Positions 46,359 through 58,406 of a DNA stretch of 64,000 nucleotides are shown here, piece by piece. The DNA lies in NCBI GenBank assembly GCA_026120035.1, contig JALRME010000025.1, forward strand, positions 310,001-374,000, written 5' to 3'. The position numbers and the translations under genes are program-made. The DNA is from Coleophoma eucalyptorum (lineage: Eukaryota > Ascomycota > Leotiomycetes > Helotiales > Dermateaceae). The notes under the pieces are model-generated. The model worked only from the letters and a program-made list of their open reading frames with translations, made no database searches and was not told the origin of the DNA. Every line of letters starts with the position of its first letter. The first letter of the stretch is position 1.

Positions 46359-49101
46359 CTACTCTTTAACGGAGCTTAAAAGCTTCGCAAAATCTGTTCT
46401 GGTATCGGAGTCCGCCATCTCAGTTGCGAAGTCTTGAAGCCGAGAGACATGCGGCAGAAAATCGAGAAACGTCGGGTTTGGTAATCCGTCCTGCTCACTG
46501 GAACTAGAATCAATCCAAGCAGAACACACCAAAGTTACTGCAGTTGATAAGGCTTTTTGATATTCGTTGGGACCCATGGTACCTCTCACGTGAGTTTGTA
46601 AGAGTTTAAGAACGTGCAGCCCATCACGCCCAGGAGATCTGAATATTAAACCAGAGCGTAATAGAAAGCTACGAATCTGCAACAGATCAGATTCACTCTG
46701 AGGGAACTCTTCTAACGCAACCATTCCTGATGGAATTAAAATTGAATCCTGAATTAAGTTGGGGTCGAGGAAGGATATAACCTGTAAGATGCTGCAGCTC
46801 GAAGGTGGTAATTTGCTTATCACGGAGGACCAAGCGGAGAATAAAACAGGAGAGGAGACGAATGACCCAGTACGTTTGAAGTGTCGGAGCGACTGTTGAA
46901 CACCTAGCATCTCTATCTTAAACCTGTCGGACATGCGGGTGAATTCTTCCAAGGACAATTTATTTTCAACGATGAAGCCAGCAGTGCGTGCGATTAAAAG
47001 AGGGAATCCACCAAGACTTTCGCTTATTGCTGTAAAGCTCCTGTTAGTTCTTGTCAAGCTCCTGAACATCTTTGTCGACTCTTGGATTGTGAGTGGTTCC
47101 AGAGCAATGTTTTCAAAACCCAATGTAAATCCCGAACCGGGATCTCTGCTGGTGACTAGCACACATCCAGGTCCATCCGGAGGCATATAAGGGCGAAGTA
47201 AGGAGAAGTCATCAGCATTGTCAAAGACAACTAACCACTCGGCGGCGTAGGGATTGTTACTGTCTAGGATATTTGAATACTGGCCGAACTCGGCAAGCCA
47301 CCGCAGAACCCTTTCAACAGTTTCTCTAGGTGGCAAGCCTTCAGGTGGAAACCCTTCCTCAGCAAGCTCAAATTCTGAGGCAATACGTCGGAATCCGTTA
47401 ATGATTGTTTCCGTAGTCTCGGCATCAATCCACCATATCGCATTGACAAAATTTTTTTCTATGCACCTATAGCTGAACTCAGCTGCGACTTCCGTCTTCC
47501 CAATACCTATCATTCCAGATATAGTGAAGCTTGTTGTACTTTCTGTATGCCTCTCGTGATCTTTGTCAGCTAGGAAGAACGAGTCTTAAAGTTGCTTCAG
47601 AACAGCTTCACGGCCGTGGAAGTTTCGATTGCGTGGCCGTGTTATCGTCTTGGGCAAGTGTCGCATGATCCTGAGACTTTTAATCAGTTTATCATCCTGG
47701 TTCGCATAGTTCATTGGGCGAGCTTGGCGTAAGAGATCAAGCTCTTGAAAGGAAGGATCTTGAATATGGTTCAACTTGTTAAGCACTTGTGTATTAATAG
47801 CAAACGGATGATTTCCTGTTCCCAAAATGAGTGCCTCATCACTCTGTGTCATCGTGATATCGACTTTGTTCCAGACTGGTTCAATATTATCTCTGGATAT
47901 GGAGGTAAACCTAGGAAGAATGTAGATAATATCGGAGTCAATGGCTCTTCTTTGACTTGTGCTTGGGAACCAGCGCTGTTCGCTGCGCTCGATAGGACCT
48001 AGGTTGGAATTTGTCCTCCAGAAGTGACCAGGAGGCGTATCAGCGGTGGTTCTCAAGAGAATTGCAGATGGAATTCTAGCTATACCATCGGTGCAGGCTA
48101 GAAAAGCGGCGTAAAGTCCCTCAATCTTATCGATTTTCAGCAGAGGTAGCTGAATTTCCAAACCGGCATTTGTTGTAGAATAGTCCTTTTTATATCGACC
48201 CGGAGTTAAACCTGTGCTGTGCTCACTATGTGAAATTGATTTGAAAGTAGATGAGTGTTCGAACTGACTGGGCGATAGCGCCAGCATTGTCGAGACATGC
48301 TCAAAGCCAAAGCCGTGACTAAGAGGAGCACTAGGGGCAGATGTCCAGGCAAAGATTGTATGATCATCTGAAGTCCTTATAATTTCCTCTTGGAGGCGTA
48401 TAAATGCATGGTTCCCCTCTCCATACAAGGGGGGCATATATACACCAAAGATGCCCATCAACGAATATGCCATATCCTCAACTCGAGTCGTCTCTCCTCG
48501 ACCAGCCCAAGACATCCGTTTTGAGACACTTATCACCCGCGTCGTGGCTGGGAAGTTTAGCACAATTGAGTCAATGTTAGTTACATTCTCTATAACTGAA
48601 GAGAGTGACTCGTCAGCTTTGTGCCCAAGGGGGACCACGACTGATCGAAGAACTTAACATATTGCGGCGCAGTGAGTTCTTGAAGTGTCCATCCTTGAGT
48701 GAACCAACGGCTCTGCGAGAAAGACAATGGGGGAAATAGCGTCCTGGCGCTGGGGTCAATCTCAACGTCATCTTGGAAAGCGTAGCACATCTTGGATCGC
48801 TCGTAATAACTGAACATCGAGGTAATCGCTTCGGACAGCTCCGCACTGCTAGCCTTATTTATGCAACAGGTATCAATCCAGACATAATATATTCCATCTT
48901 TCTGGGCTTGTTTGCAGCAACCAACTAGTTTTGCATAGCCCTTCTTTGTTTCTTGTCTGTCGGCCAGCATATCTTCGTAAGATACCTCTTACCCCATCTG
49001 TGCGAGAGAATGGCATAGTCGCGGACACTTTTGTCTCGTTCCAGCCGAATTTTAAGCCTTTTCTGAGGACCAGGTAGACCTGCCCAGCTAAGAAGATGCA
49101 T
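46359..49101 (-). pseudogene. HET / NB-ARC STAND gene with three lesions
   Basis: The ancestral protein is a nonself-recognition (heterokaryon incompatibility) receptor. A start at 49101 leads to YAILSHRWG, the first HET block. WIDTCCINK, FSYYERSKMCYAF and SRWFTQGWTLQEL follow near 48850-48680, then MGIFGVYMPPLYGEG. The NB-ARC part has a P-loop GMIGIGKT near 47520 and a Walker B WLVVFDNADD near 47220, and ends at 46359 without a clear repeat domain. Lesions: a missing base near 48990 between HRWG and VSYEDM; a frame change near 48612-48620 after SPLGTK; and an in-frame TAA at 47588-47586, with an open frame on both sides and no fitting intron. Each exon-sized piece is otherwise well conserved, so decay is recent or partly due to assembly errors. 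Confidence 0.8.
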
Positions 49102-49713
49102 TCTTCATGTACAGCACCCAGATATCCCAACGGAGAGAACGTCGAGGCTGAAAAAGGGAATTAAGCAGATTCTTTTAGTTGAACAGTGCTAGAGCTGAGA
49201 GAGGGGTTCTACCCAATTCTAGCTTACACAATTTACCTTGTCACATGAATATTGCATGATGAAGGCGTCCTATGAATCTCCCTTGCTACACCCCATGCTC
49301 TATTTACGAGGCGCCCAGAAACGGAGAGAGCATCTATGTGCAAGGCGACATGCGCAGCGTCGTATAACAACCTTGGGAAAAGAATCCAAATGAATCTATT
49401 TACCATAAACTCAAGAAAACTATTATCTATGAAATCTAATTAATGAATTGGACACAGCATTATAAGTATAACGAAACTTTACATTTCGAGTCAGCTTTTA
49501 TAATCCCTGGCGGTGCGCTAAGCGAGAATCAGAGAATGTGTTTCTTATCCCAGTGTTTCTCGTTCATCCCCGATTCACTTGACGAATATGTATTGGATCT
49601 CATTTACTTCAAAAGACGAAGAAATATAGCCATTAAATTGATGTTCAGAATCATATCAAGCCATAGAATTTGAATTCCAGATAAACTTGATGGCCTTGCA
49701 CTTTTTATCTCGT
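49102..49713. other. intergenic, no gene seen
   Basis: It lies between the HET locus and the ABM-like gene. A short plus-strand frame at 49443-49673 shows no domain. Confidence 0.4.
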
Positions 49714-50683
49714 TTAGATATGTCTTTCAAAGCTGACATAAAACGCTCCCGTTCCGGAAGCATACCACATTTTCAGCTTATCAATCTCCTCGTCAAACAA
49801 TGCCGTTTTCGTATATGCGTGATGAAGCTACCAGAAAGTGCTAGCATTTTAGTGAAAAGCCCTCTGCTAGCATGCACCATAGCTGAATCATCACTCACCT
49901 CGATATTGTCCCAGCCAAGACAGTAATACGCCAGGCGCCTATCACTTTCAGCTAGGACCGTGGACACTTCATTCGTAGCAGCACTGATAAGTTCCCCGCT
50001 AGCATCGTTGCTGTTCAGCGCGTAGGCCCAAACACCACCAGTAAAACCAGGTGCGTAGTAGCAATCCGTGAAGGTTTTGTTCATGGAGTGCTCAAATGTG
50101 TCTTCGAAGCGTGGTGCGGTAGGGACAAGGTTGATTATGGCCTTATGAGAATATACAGATTAGCATTCGTCTATGTTAGCTCACACTTCGGTGGTTGAAA
50201 ATCTGGAAATAGGAACGGATGGCTTGCAGAGATGGGGAGTGTATACAAATTCACAGACAGGGGTTTCAAGGCCCTTCAGCAGCTCACCATCCTTTGTCTC
50301 TTGAAATTCGAACTGCAGCGATCGCACATTGCCCTCTGCTACCTGCTCTAGGCCTGCGTTGAACTCTGTGCTCTCTTGGATGCTAGGGCTTTGAGCCCAT
50401 TCTATTCGTGACACTCGTGATTAGCATTCTCTTAAAAATTTAACCCGGCTTATGATAGAAATAGAGGGCACCAAGGCAAAGAGCGGTATATAGTACGTAT
50501 GACCCAACACATTTCATCCTTTGGTTTCGGCACCGGGAATCCTTCATTAGGAAGAACGTAGCCAAAATGCTGCATCTTTACGAAAGATTTTGATGCGACA
50601 CCATCGCGCAATGACCGAAAAGCAGCTAGACGCGTCGAAGAGGCAGGGAGGGTAAAGCGAAGGAGTTGGGCAAGAGCAGGCAT
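49714..50683 (-). CDS. ABM-like small protein, function unknown
   Basis: A four-exon model starts at 50683 and ends at 49714. Exon 1 reads LLRFTLPASSTRLAAFRSL, and exon 2 begins EWAQSPSIQESTEFNAGL. Exon 3 contains FEHSMNKTFTDCYYAPG and LAYYCLGWDNIE. A final exon begins LHHAYTKTALFDEEIDKL and ends in SFERHI. The pattern of a short beta strand, a helix with repeated 'W...' spacing and a second similar half is like the dimeric alpha/beta-barrel (antibiotic biosynthesis monooxygenase-like) proteins of fungi, perhaps as two repeats. No catalytic residue can be assigned. It lies close to, and in the same direction as, the MFS transporter. Splice sites were chosen by frame continuity only. Confidence 0.6.
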
Positions 50684-51020
50684 TATGACTTAAGAACCAG
50701 TTTGATGAATATGCAGCTAGTTGGAAGAAACAATATTTCGAGTTAAGATAAAATATAGCTGATCTAACGTATCAAGCCGACACCTCTGAGCTTCTTAAGT
50801 AGTTGAGAGGGTTTGTACACAAGACACAAACAAGCTTGGGTGACCTGAATGGGATTTCTAAGCGCGGAACTGTCGCGATATCACATGACTTAGTCTAACA
50901 CTTTAAATAGTGCGATTCCGCACTTTGCTTACTATTATTAATTACAATCGCTCTTCGATGATTTCCAGGTTGACGGTTGCCAGGGTTATTAAATAGACAG
51001 GCACAATGCCAATCATACCC
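50684..51020. other. short intergenic region
   Basis: Promoter of the ABM-like gene and 3' flank of the transporter. No gene is seen. Confidence 0.5.
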
Positions 51021-53042
51021 TCATACGTGCGTAGCATTCTTACTATGCTGACGAATCCGCCCCCCATACTTTTTGGGAGTTAGTAGACTTCTCGATTTTG
51101 GGTCTGCTAACAACGCACGACTTACATAGAATAAGATGAACGGTATAGGTATGAAGAGTATCGATAGACCCCCGAGAAGTGAGTTGCCAGGGCCTATCCC
51201 AAGATTGCGAAATAAAGCTCGTGCCTGTTAGAGGTTTTGGTTAGTTTGGTTAAGATAGATACTATAAAACCGAGGAGCTTACAAAGAGCGGAAAGACTAC
51301 ACCACACGATGCTCTAAAGAGAGCATTTCCTGCAAGTACGGAGGCTGGGTATTGCGGATAGGCCATACCGAGATAGGTGAGTACAGGCATAAAGAGTGTA
51401 ATTATACTGATGGTGAAAAAGCCCGACCCTATAAGAGGTACAATCCAGTGGACACTCGCTCGTGACGCCCACCCGTACCAGAACAAACAGATGGGAAGAG
51501 CAAAGGCTCCGAAGAAGGTTGGGGGGATAATTATTTCGGGCTTGATAGGGGGCTTGCTGAATTGTGGAACCAGATATCTGCGAATCCAGTACAGATAGCA
51601 TGGCACCGTGATGATCCCGCCAACAAAGATACCCAGAAACACTAAACCTTGTTGGCCTATATTGAACCCATAGATATCTCCAAAAACAAGTGGAAATGAC
51701 TCGAACCATATGTACAACACTCCATATAAGAGTGCGCTATAGAGATCCACGAAGAAGATCACAGGTTCAGAGAAGGTCAGCGTGAAGGCTCTCCCGAGCA
51801 TGATGAGACTGTCCTTCGTCGCCTTTACCTCTGCAGCATCGATCTCTGACTGGCTCTTAAGAGCAGAATCACCTGTGGCTTTCCTCATCCTTTGTGCTCT
51901 CCGATATAAGATATTTTCCGAGCTGGTTTCAGGCATAAAGAAGAAGAGCACGATCAATACAGCTGCACTCAGCCATGCAAGTTCCCAGATGGTCCAGTGC
52001 CAGCCCATTGCCTGAGCTGCAAATCCACCGACCAGCGGACCAAGCACAGGTCCTAGCACTCCACACGCACCAAAGATACTGATCCAATGTGGCACTTCGG
52101 TCGGTGGGTATATGTCTATAATTGTTGCGCCGCCGGTGGCAAGTACGGGCCCGCCGAAGAAGCCAGTCAAGAATCGGAAGACAAGTAGCATTGCCATGTT
52201 CACAGCGTATCCTGTTGGAAGTTGTAATAGCACAAAGGCGAACAGAGTCCAAAAGTAAATTCTGCTGCGGCCGATCGTCGGTAGTTCGGACATGGGGGAA
52301 AAGAGCATTGGGCCGAGACCATAGCCACTACAGTGTGAAAAGACGTCAGTGACTTTCACCTTACTGTAGAGCTAGATGGTGACCAAGCTTGGATTTGAAG
52401 TAAACGCGAATATCCACATGAAGATTGCATGAAATGGAAGGCTGGCTTCGCCATACATACAGGACAAATAATGAGAGCCCAAGTGTTGCTACAACCTCGC
52501 CTACGCCAAATTCTTCCATGATACTTAGCTCACCGGGCGTGTAGATGGAGCTGCCAATGTAGATGCCAAAGTTCAGGATACATATCTGAAAGGTTACTAG
52601 GAGTTTGCGGCCGGATGGCCAGTTCTGGGGGTTCTTCGGTGTGTTAGCATCGCCAACACTAAGATAATAATGGATAGCTCTAAACCTCTTGATCATCTGG
52701 TCCGTACCAGTCTACCAATTGCACACCTATGGCCTTCTTGTGTTTCAGGCTGCCTTGATTCAACGTCTGTGTATCTCCAGAGCCATTGGAATGGATCATG
52801 GCAGTGTCTTGTTCCTGGCCCTTTTCGCCGCCATCGCTCACATCAACACCAACTGGCGTGTGATCGCCAGATCCAGCAAGACCATATTGCGTTCCAGAAA
52901 TTGACGAAGGTGCTATTGCTTTCTTTTGAACAAACTGTTTCCACAAAGTTGGATCGACTTCATCAGGAAATCTGAGGAGTCTGTTTCCAGAAAGCAAACG
53001 GACAGTTTGTCCAAAGACAGTATCTCGGAGGTGACTATTCAT
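51021..53042 (-). CDS. MFS multidrug transporter (DHA1 type)
   Basis: A plasma-membrane proton antiporter of the polyamine/multidrug group. The ATG at 53042 begins a hydrophilic cytosolic tail. An intron at about 52632-52685 rejoins WYGPDDQENPQNWP, the family lead-in to helix 1. Helix 2-3 motifs follow (GYGLGPMLFSPMSELPTIGR), then RFLTGFFGGPVLATGGATI and GPVLGPLVGGFAAQAMGWHW, the antiporter motif C region. The central loop has RAQRMRKATGD. The C-terminal half ends with LFRNLGIGPGNSLLGGLS in a separate exon, then a short basic tail stopping at 51021. Twelve hydrophobic segments are visible. It is head-to-head with a Zn2Cys6 regulator, a common arrangement for inducible export pumps. Confidence 0.93.
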
Positions 53043-53768
53043 GGTTGCTGGCGATGTCGTTGTACTGTCCTGCCTGAAAAAGAACACAGGAGCACAGCGA
53101 TGCTATTTAATAGCCCTGTCATACTTGACTTGAACAAGAATAATACTACTGTTCATAGAGCTACAGGTTGCAAGGGTAACTCTTGAATAAACAAAACGGA
53201 AATAAAGAGATTTTAATTCCGATTGCAGTGCGTCCTGCAAGAATTTGGGTTCAAATATGATTATCAAGACTGTGAATTAACTCCTTTCAGTCCGCTTGCA
53301 TGCCAATATTAATTCCACTTGCAAGCTATAAGTGAAGCCAGGGATACTGGTGATAGCGCAGAGCGGCCGCTGTAGTCCGCTGTGGCAAAGGTGCGGGTTG
53401 ACGAATTGCGCGCATATGCACCATATGATGTAAATAGCAAGTAGCAAGTGGCAAGTAGTAAATCCTAACTGATTCTAATCACAAAGTCAAAGTAGTAATT
53501 CCCCATTTGCTTGTGAAGCGTTATTAGCTAAGATAGGTAGGTATCTTATGGATTGTTATGATGTAGAATTCAGCTACAATATAGGAATAATTATGTTATT
53601 GTAGTCGTCGGAGTTGCTCCAACTAATCTGCGAGCGGAGAAGTGCGGCCGCCACCACCCCCCCTCCCTCCGCCTCGCACTGGACATCCCCTTCCTAAAGC
53701 CTATTTGAGGCCGCTCCATCCCGCTCACAAACGTCGGGGATTGGGACAGCCGCTCTTTATCAACAGCT
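53043..53768. promoter_or_regulatory. divergent promoter, MFS / Zn2Cys6
   Basis: A 726-bp region between the transporter and its likely regulator. It contains GC-rich CGGCCGC blocks near 53365 and 53643 and a GCAAGTR x3 repeat at 53437-53457. Confidence 0.45.
53437..53457. repeat. 7-nt tandem repeat x3
   Basis: Three contiguous GCAAGTR units lie inside the divergent promoter. Confidence 0.75.
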
Positions 53769-55651
53769 ATGGATGGCAGGATTGACACGGCTGCAAATGC
53801 CTGCTCAGCGTGTAAACAATACAAACGCAAATGTAATAAGGTCTTGCCCAGCTGCTCCACCTGCTCTCGGTAGGCTTATCCCGCTCGCCTTGGTCGCAGC
53901 GGCTTGAGGGTCTGACCCTTTTCATAGTCTTCGTCGATCGTGCAATTATCCTAATCCAGACAGCCACCGGCCAACACAACAGGAAGAAATCACGTTACTG
54001 CGAGCTCGCGTTGGGGAACTAGAAAAGCTAGTAGAAAGGTCAATAACTGGGAATAAAACTCTACTAACTACACCGGCATTGTCTCCAGCCCATGAAACCG
54101 ACGAAGCTGTTCAACCAAATCTCTCCTCAAGTTTATTTTTCCTCGATCAGAGGTATTTCGCACACCTCCACTGCAGCGTACAGCCAGTTCTGGTACCAGT
54201 TCCCGATGCCATTGCAGATATTCTGAAGGACGAATGTGAACAGCCACGAGGCATAGAGCAGCTGGTATCTCGATACTTTGATGCCGTTCACAGCTGGATG
54301 CCGATAATTAGCAAAGCGCGTATGAAGAGAGTGCTGGTCCCACCCGGAGATAAGATTCAAGCAGATACAGCATTTCTTCTTTCCTGCATGAAGTTGTTGT
54401 TACACACACCCCAAAGCGGAAATCCACCAGAAGCTCTATCGCTTTACAGAAGTGTCAAAGTTGCAGCCTTGCAGTTAGAGATAGCCGGGCTACAATCTCT
54501 TATGGTTATACAGGGTGAAATCCTGATAGCTGGCTATGAACTGGGCCATGGTATTTATCCAGCTGCTTATACGACCGTGGCACAATGTGCAAGACAAGCC
54601 ATCTCTATTGGAGTCCATAACCGGGAAGCACCGCACTTCCTTCAGCCCTGGGCTGATTGGGAAGAGGAAATTCGGGTATGGTGGTTTATCGTAATGCTAG
54701 ACAGGTAAGTTAGGATTCTTCAACTGGACAAGTAATTGATCAGGTCAGGCATGTTACTGTAGGTAGAGAACTCCGGCCATTATGTACAGAGGATCCAAAC
54801 AAGCATACGCCTCTTCCAGCAGATGGTGAGGCCTGGGACCGGGGGGTATGGTTGGCTGCCTTTCCTGCAAATATCTCTAACTTGTTCTAGGCAATGATTG
54901 CATCCGAAAGACTTTATGTGTCATCACCCACGACGGCAATGGCCAGCCCGTATGCCCGCCTAGCCCAGGCATTCAACCTCCTTGGTCGAGTAATTAGACA
55001 CTGCGATGACCCAATTCAAGACCTCGTTTTCATGTTAGATGAAATGAGTACCCTACATCAAGCCACATCTGCTCTACTTGAGCTGACCGCAAATGAAGAG
55101 TCTGAAGGCTCCTATGTGGCCTTAGCAGTGTGCTTCAGGTACGTTAGAGATGTATTTAAGGGCCATCTGCCAATGCCTCTACTAACTCCACTAGCACGCT
55201 CATGAAGCTCCACAAGAATTTCTTGTACCACTCGTTCCGTCAGGGATTCTTAGATAAAGCTGACTTCCAGTTGACCTCCCGTATTCGTGAATATACAGAG
55301 GTTTCATTTAACACCATGCGAGATATTTCACTGAAAGTTCTGAACCTTGCGCAGTCGATAGAGCAGCAAATCGTGATATCGGGAGTTGATAAAATAAGCC
55401 CTCTGGTGCTGCATTGCTTTTATAGAGCAGCATTCTGGCTTTCATATCTTATTGCTTCTAATAGAGAAGATAGATTCGTTATTGGGTTGTCGGTTTTGGA
55501 TCGAGTGTTCAAAGAACTGAATTTGAGATGGAAAGCTGCCGGTACGCATAAACCGCCCGTGTTTGTTCATAGCTCTTACCAGTTCAACCTGAAAGGTACA
55601 TATTTAATTCTCATCGAGGCTGTCAACAAAGAAAATAGAGTCGGTTACTGA
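53769..55651 (+). CDS. Zn2Cys6 fungal transcription factor
   Basis: The ATG at 53769 leads to the cluster CX2CX6CX6CX2CX6C (CSAC...CSTC...C). The last cysteine lies beyond an intron that starts at about 53871 and ends at about 53926. A coiled-coil leucine pattern follows (ITLLRARVGELEKLVE). The fungal TF domain starts near 54250 (SRYFDAVHSWMPIISKARM) and contains WWFIVMLDR at the end of that exon. The remaining exons read AMIASERLY, then a helical tail ending at 55651. Its length of about 530 residues is slightly short but usual. It is divergent from the MFS transporter and the likely regulator of it. The inducer is unknown. Confidence 0.88.
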
Positions 55652-55957
55652 ATCCGAGTTATCCCTTCATATTCAGCTTTTTCGCAGCCCGGGCGGAATC
55701 TAAGAGTACCTCATACCTCAGGACGTAGTGTAGTGGATGGGTTGAGAAACACATTACATAGCTACTATAATACTGAAACCTTCCTGAGGGAGACAGACTT
55801 GAATTATCTCGCCGTCAGATAAAGATCGTATTATGATAACTAAAATATCGTATCATGAGATAGGTCGTGCTAACTTCTTACTTCACCAACTGAAGGCCAC
55901 AAAAGAGTTGGGCCTCGTTGAGACAAACCGTTCTGAATTAGTGTTTTATTTTCTTCG
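55652..55957. other. convergent 3' region
   Basis: Spacer between the 3' ends of two Zn2Cys6 genes. No gene is seen. Confidence 0.5.
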
Positions 55958-57211
55958 TTAATTTTCTATTGGAAATCCCCATCTCTCTATCCTATCTTTA
56001 CCACAGATAACCTCAAGAATGACCTTTGTAAAATCGTTAATCTCTTCCGGTGCGGCCTCTGTTAATAACCTATGGATATCAGCCATCTGCATCAGTCCTA
56101 CATGCACCTCCGCACACAGTTTCTCCCAAATCAAAGCAGACTTAGCCTCCCATACTCCTTGGCGTGTTGTGAACATCATGCCGCCTTGGCAAGGAGGTAT
56201 CCCGCTTTGTCGCAGCGCCATAAACAGTACTTGGACACTAGAACCAACAACCCAGGTGCGTCGCATGCTCTCAGCTACTATCCAAGAATACCAAAGGAGA
56301 TCCTCATCCTGTGCAAAGGAAGATCGACTACGACGGATAGCCGTTTGCTCATCGGCCGACAAGGTGACAGAGTCACCTAAGTACGGCGTCTGTTTACCGA
56401 GATGAACCATCTCTAGCATCCAGCTCTCCAACACCGGAATATAAGTCTCAGAAAGGTGGCGTAGCCGAATATTGCCATCATAGAGGCCAAGCGTCTGGTA
56501 GATTAGCAAGGCTTGGACCCGAGCTACATGCTCTAGAGGGTCAAAGGGGCCTGATCTCGCGGTCTTGTTCCCTTGAAGTGAGCCAGTTGAGGGTATGCCA
56601 TAGTCTTCTAGCAACTGCTTAGCGCGGTCCTCAATGATATGAAAGACCGCTTGCTCATTGGCGGCAGTCTTGTGAAGGTAGCACGACAGAGATGCAAATG
56701 CATCCTGTACACACCGAGGAAACCGATTCCCATACAGCCGTGCATGGATAAACGGATTACTACCTTTCTCTACCCAGTCGCTTAGCCATCGATGGATCTT
56801 TTTAAGATACGCCTTCATCTCGGGCACCGTCAACAACTTCTGGGCTATCGACGGACGACATATCTCCCATGTCTCTTGTGAAGAAAACCAGCTAGAAGCC
56901 AGCTGTTCATCGACGGGCCAACTCGCAAGTCCAGGTAGGTCTAGCACAAAACCACGCCGGGCATCACCGGCTCCACTCGCCCGAAGGCCCGGGGAATATG
57001 CACACAGTTGTGAATTATTCCGCGGTGCGAAGTTGGGCTCGAGAGGGGGTGTGTCGTCTCTGCAAAGGACAAAGCGGGTTGGCTTTTGTGGGGGATATGT
57101 GCATTCAATGCCCCGTGTTCTGCATCTCAGGCAGTGCGGCGTCTGCTTCCCGCACCTGCGCTTTGCTATTGCGCAGGCCTTACATACTCTTGTTTCTAAG
57201 GACTTGGTCAT
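55958..57211 (-). CDS. Zn2Cys6 transcription factor, intronless
   Basis: A single uninterrupted frame of 417 residues. The cluster is at residues 10-37 (CKACAIAKRRC...CLRCRTRGIEC, CX2CX6CX6CX2CX6C) and is followed by YPP and a basic stretch. The rest matches short fungal regulators of the aflR/pigment type: a region with VPEMKAYLKKIHRW near residue 130, an alanine/leucine helical middle, and SWIVAESMRRTWVV near residue 310. No obvious nuclear signal lies outside the cluster. It shares a 1.2-kb divergent promoter with the SDR at 58407 and is the best candidate regulator for the SDR, transporter and monooxygenase group to its right; this is inferred from position. Confidence 0.9.
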   Translation of the reverse strand: MTKSLETRVCKACAIAKRRCGKQTPHCLRCRTRGIECTYPPQKPTRFVLCRDDTPPLEPNFAPRNNSQLCAYSPGLRASGAGDARRGFVLDLPGLASWPVDEQLASSWFSSQETWEICRPSIAQKLLTVPEMKAYLKKIHRWLSDWVEKGSNPFIHARLYGNRFPRCVQDAFASLSCYLHKTAANEQAVFHIIEDRAKQLLEDYGIPSTGSLQGNKTARSGPFDPLEHVARVQALLIYQTLGLYDGNIRLRHLSETYIPVLESWMLEMVHLGKQTPYLGDSVTLSADEQTAIRRSRSSFAQDEDLLWYSWIVAESMRRTWVVGSSVQVLFMALRQSGIPPCQGGMMFTTRQGVWEAKSALIWEKLCAEVHVGLMQMADIHRLLTEAAPEEINDFTKVILEVICGKDRIERWGFPIEN

Positions 57212-58406
57212 GACTGGAGTTATAAGTATATTTGGGTGGAAGTATTGGGTACTAGCTCTTGGCTGTATCGGTGAGTTGCGAATGATAGGTGAAGTTCCTG
57301 GAGAGTTGAACGTTGGGATTATTGGATTAGTCAGGACTGGACCTGTAAACAGTTACTATGCCTTATGCTCATTCTGCGGAAGCTATCCTATTTGGGTTAG
57401 TCGCCGCAGTTGGAAACCACCATTTCCCGCAGCATCTCGCTTCTTGACAGTGTAGATGCTCCCGCTATTTACGCAGGTATCCGCAGAACTTCATTTAGAA
57501 TTGTAAGTATAACGCATTGACAGGTACACTACAGACATACAGACACAATGAATTAAGTTGATTAAACTTCTAGAGCTCTAGATTGCTGTTTCAAAAGGTG
57601 ATACTGGGTTTCGCATATGAATAAGCAGGGTCACCTGACAGTATAAGTCCGTCGCTTACTGTCGTCAGGCTTCGGCGCGTCTAAGACTCGCGACGTTACG
57701 TCTAACAAGGAACTTATTGAAAGTACATCCAATTTACTAACCTGAGTATATCCTAATATCTACACACCATCAGTTTCGTCTTTGCGTTGTTGCACACTGA
57801 TCTCCCCCTGTATTCATTGACATTCGGTACTCAAAACGCTTGTATTCCACTTCTCATTGGAAGTGTGTCCGGATTTTCAAGGACTTCTCTCGACGTATTT
57901 CGTTAAAGATGAGAGGATTGCATATATGAAAGAGCTTCTTTGCAAATTGAATCTCCAAGTAAAGTAAGCGCGCAAACGACTCCAGGAAGTGCAAGGACAG
58001 ATCCGATGAGAACTGACGTCCACACCAGCCATTTTCGCCTGCGGGGGCTATCCGCTTTAGGATAGCAGCCACCACTAAGATCTTGCCATCTAGTAAATTA
58101 CACCCATATTTCTATCTGACTAAAGACGGCAATGGGACATCTATTTGGCCATTTAATAAGTCACCTTGATTATGGTTTGTAATTCATGGTTTGTAATTGT
58201 AAGAAAGTGGAGGCTTAGGACTTCAATTAAAGATGCTAGTGTACGAAGTGCTCGACAATATAAATTCGCCGTTATGCTTCTCAGTCTTCTAACAGCATCC
58301 AACACCAGTTTGCGAAGTACAAACAAACCTCAGCCTATTTTTGATCTTCTCAATACAGTCCTTGCTCTTCTCCAAAATTCAAGTCAGCTTTTCCATCTAT
58401 CGAATC
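57212..58406. promoter_or_regulatory. divergent promoter, Zn2Cys6 / SDR
   Basis: A 1.2-kb non-coding stretch. A 73-codon minus-strand frame at 57854-58075 shows no recognisable domain. Confidence 0.4.

Noticed and set aside
57033..57455. 140-codon plus-strand frame
   Set aside because: Mostly antisense to the intact Zn2Cys6 gene and shows no motif; a shadow frame.
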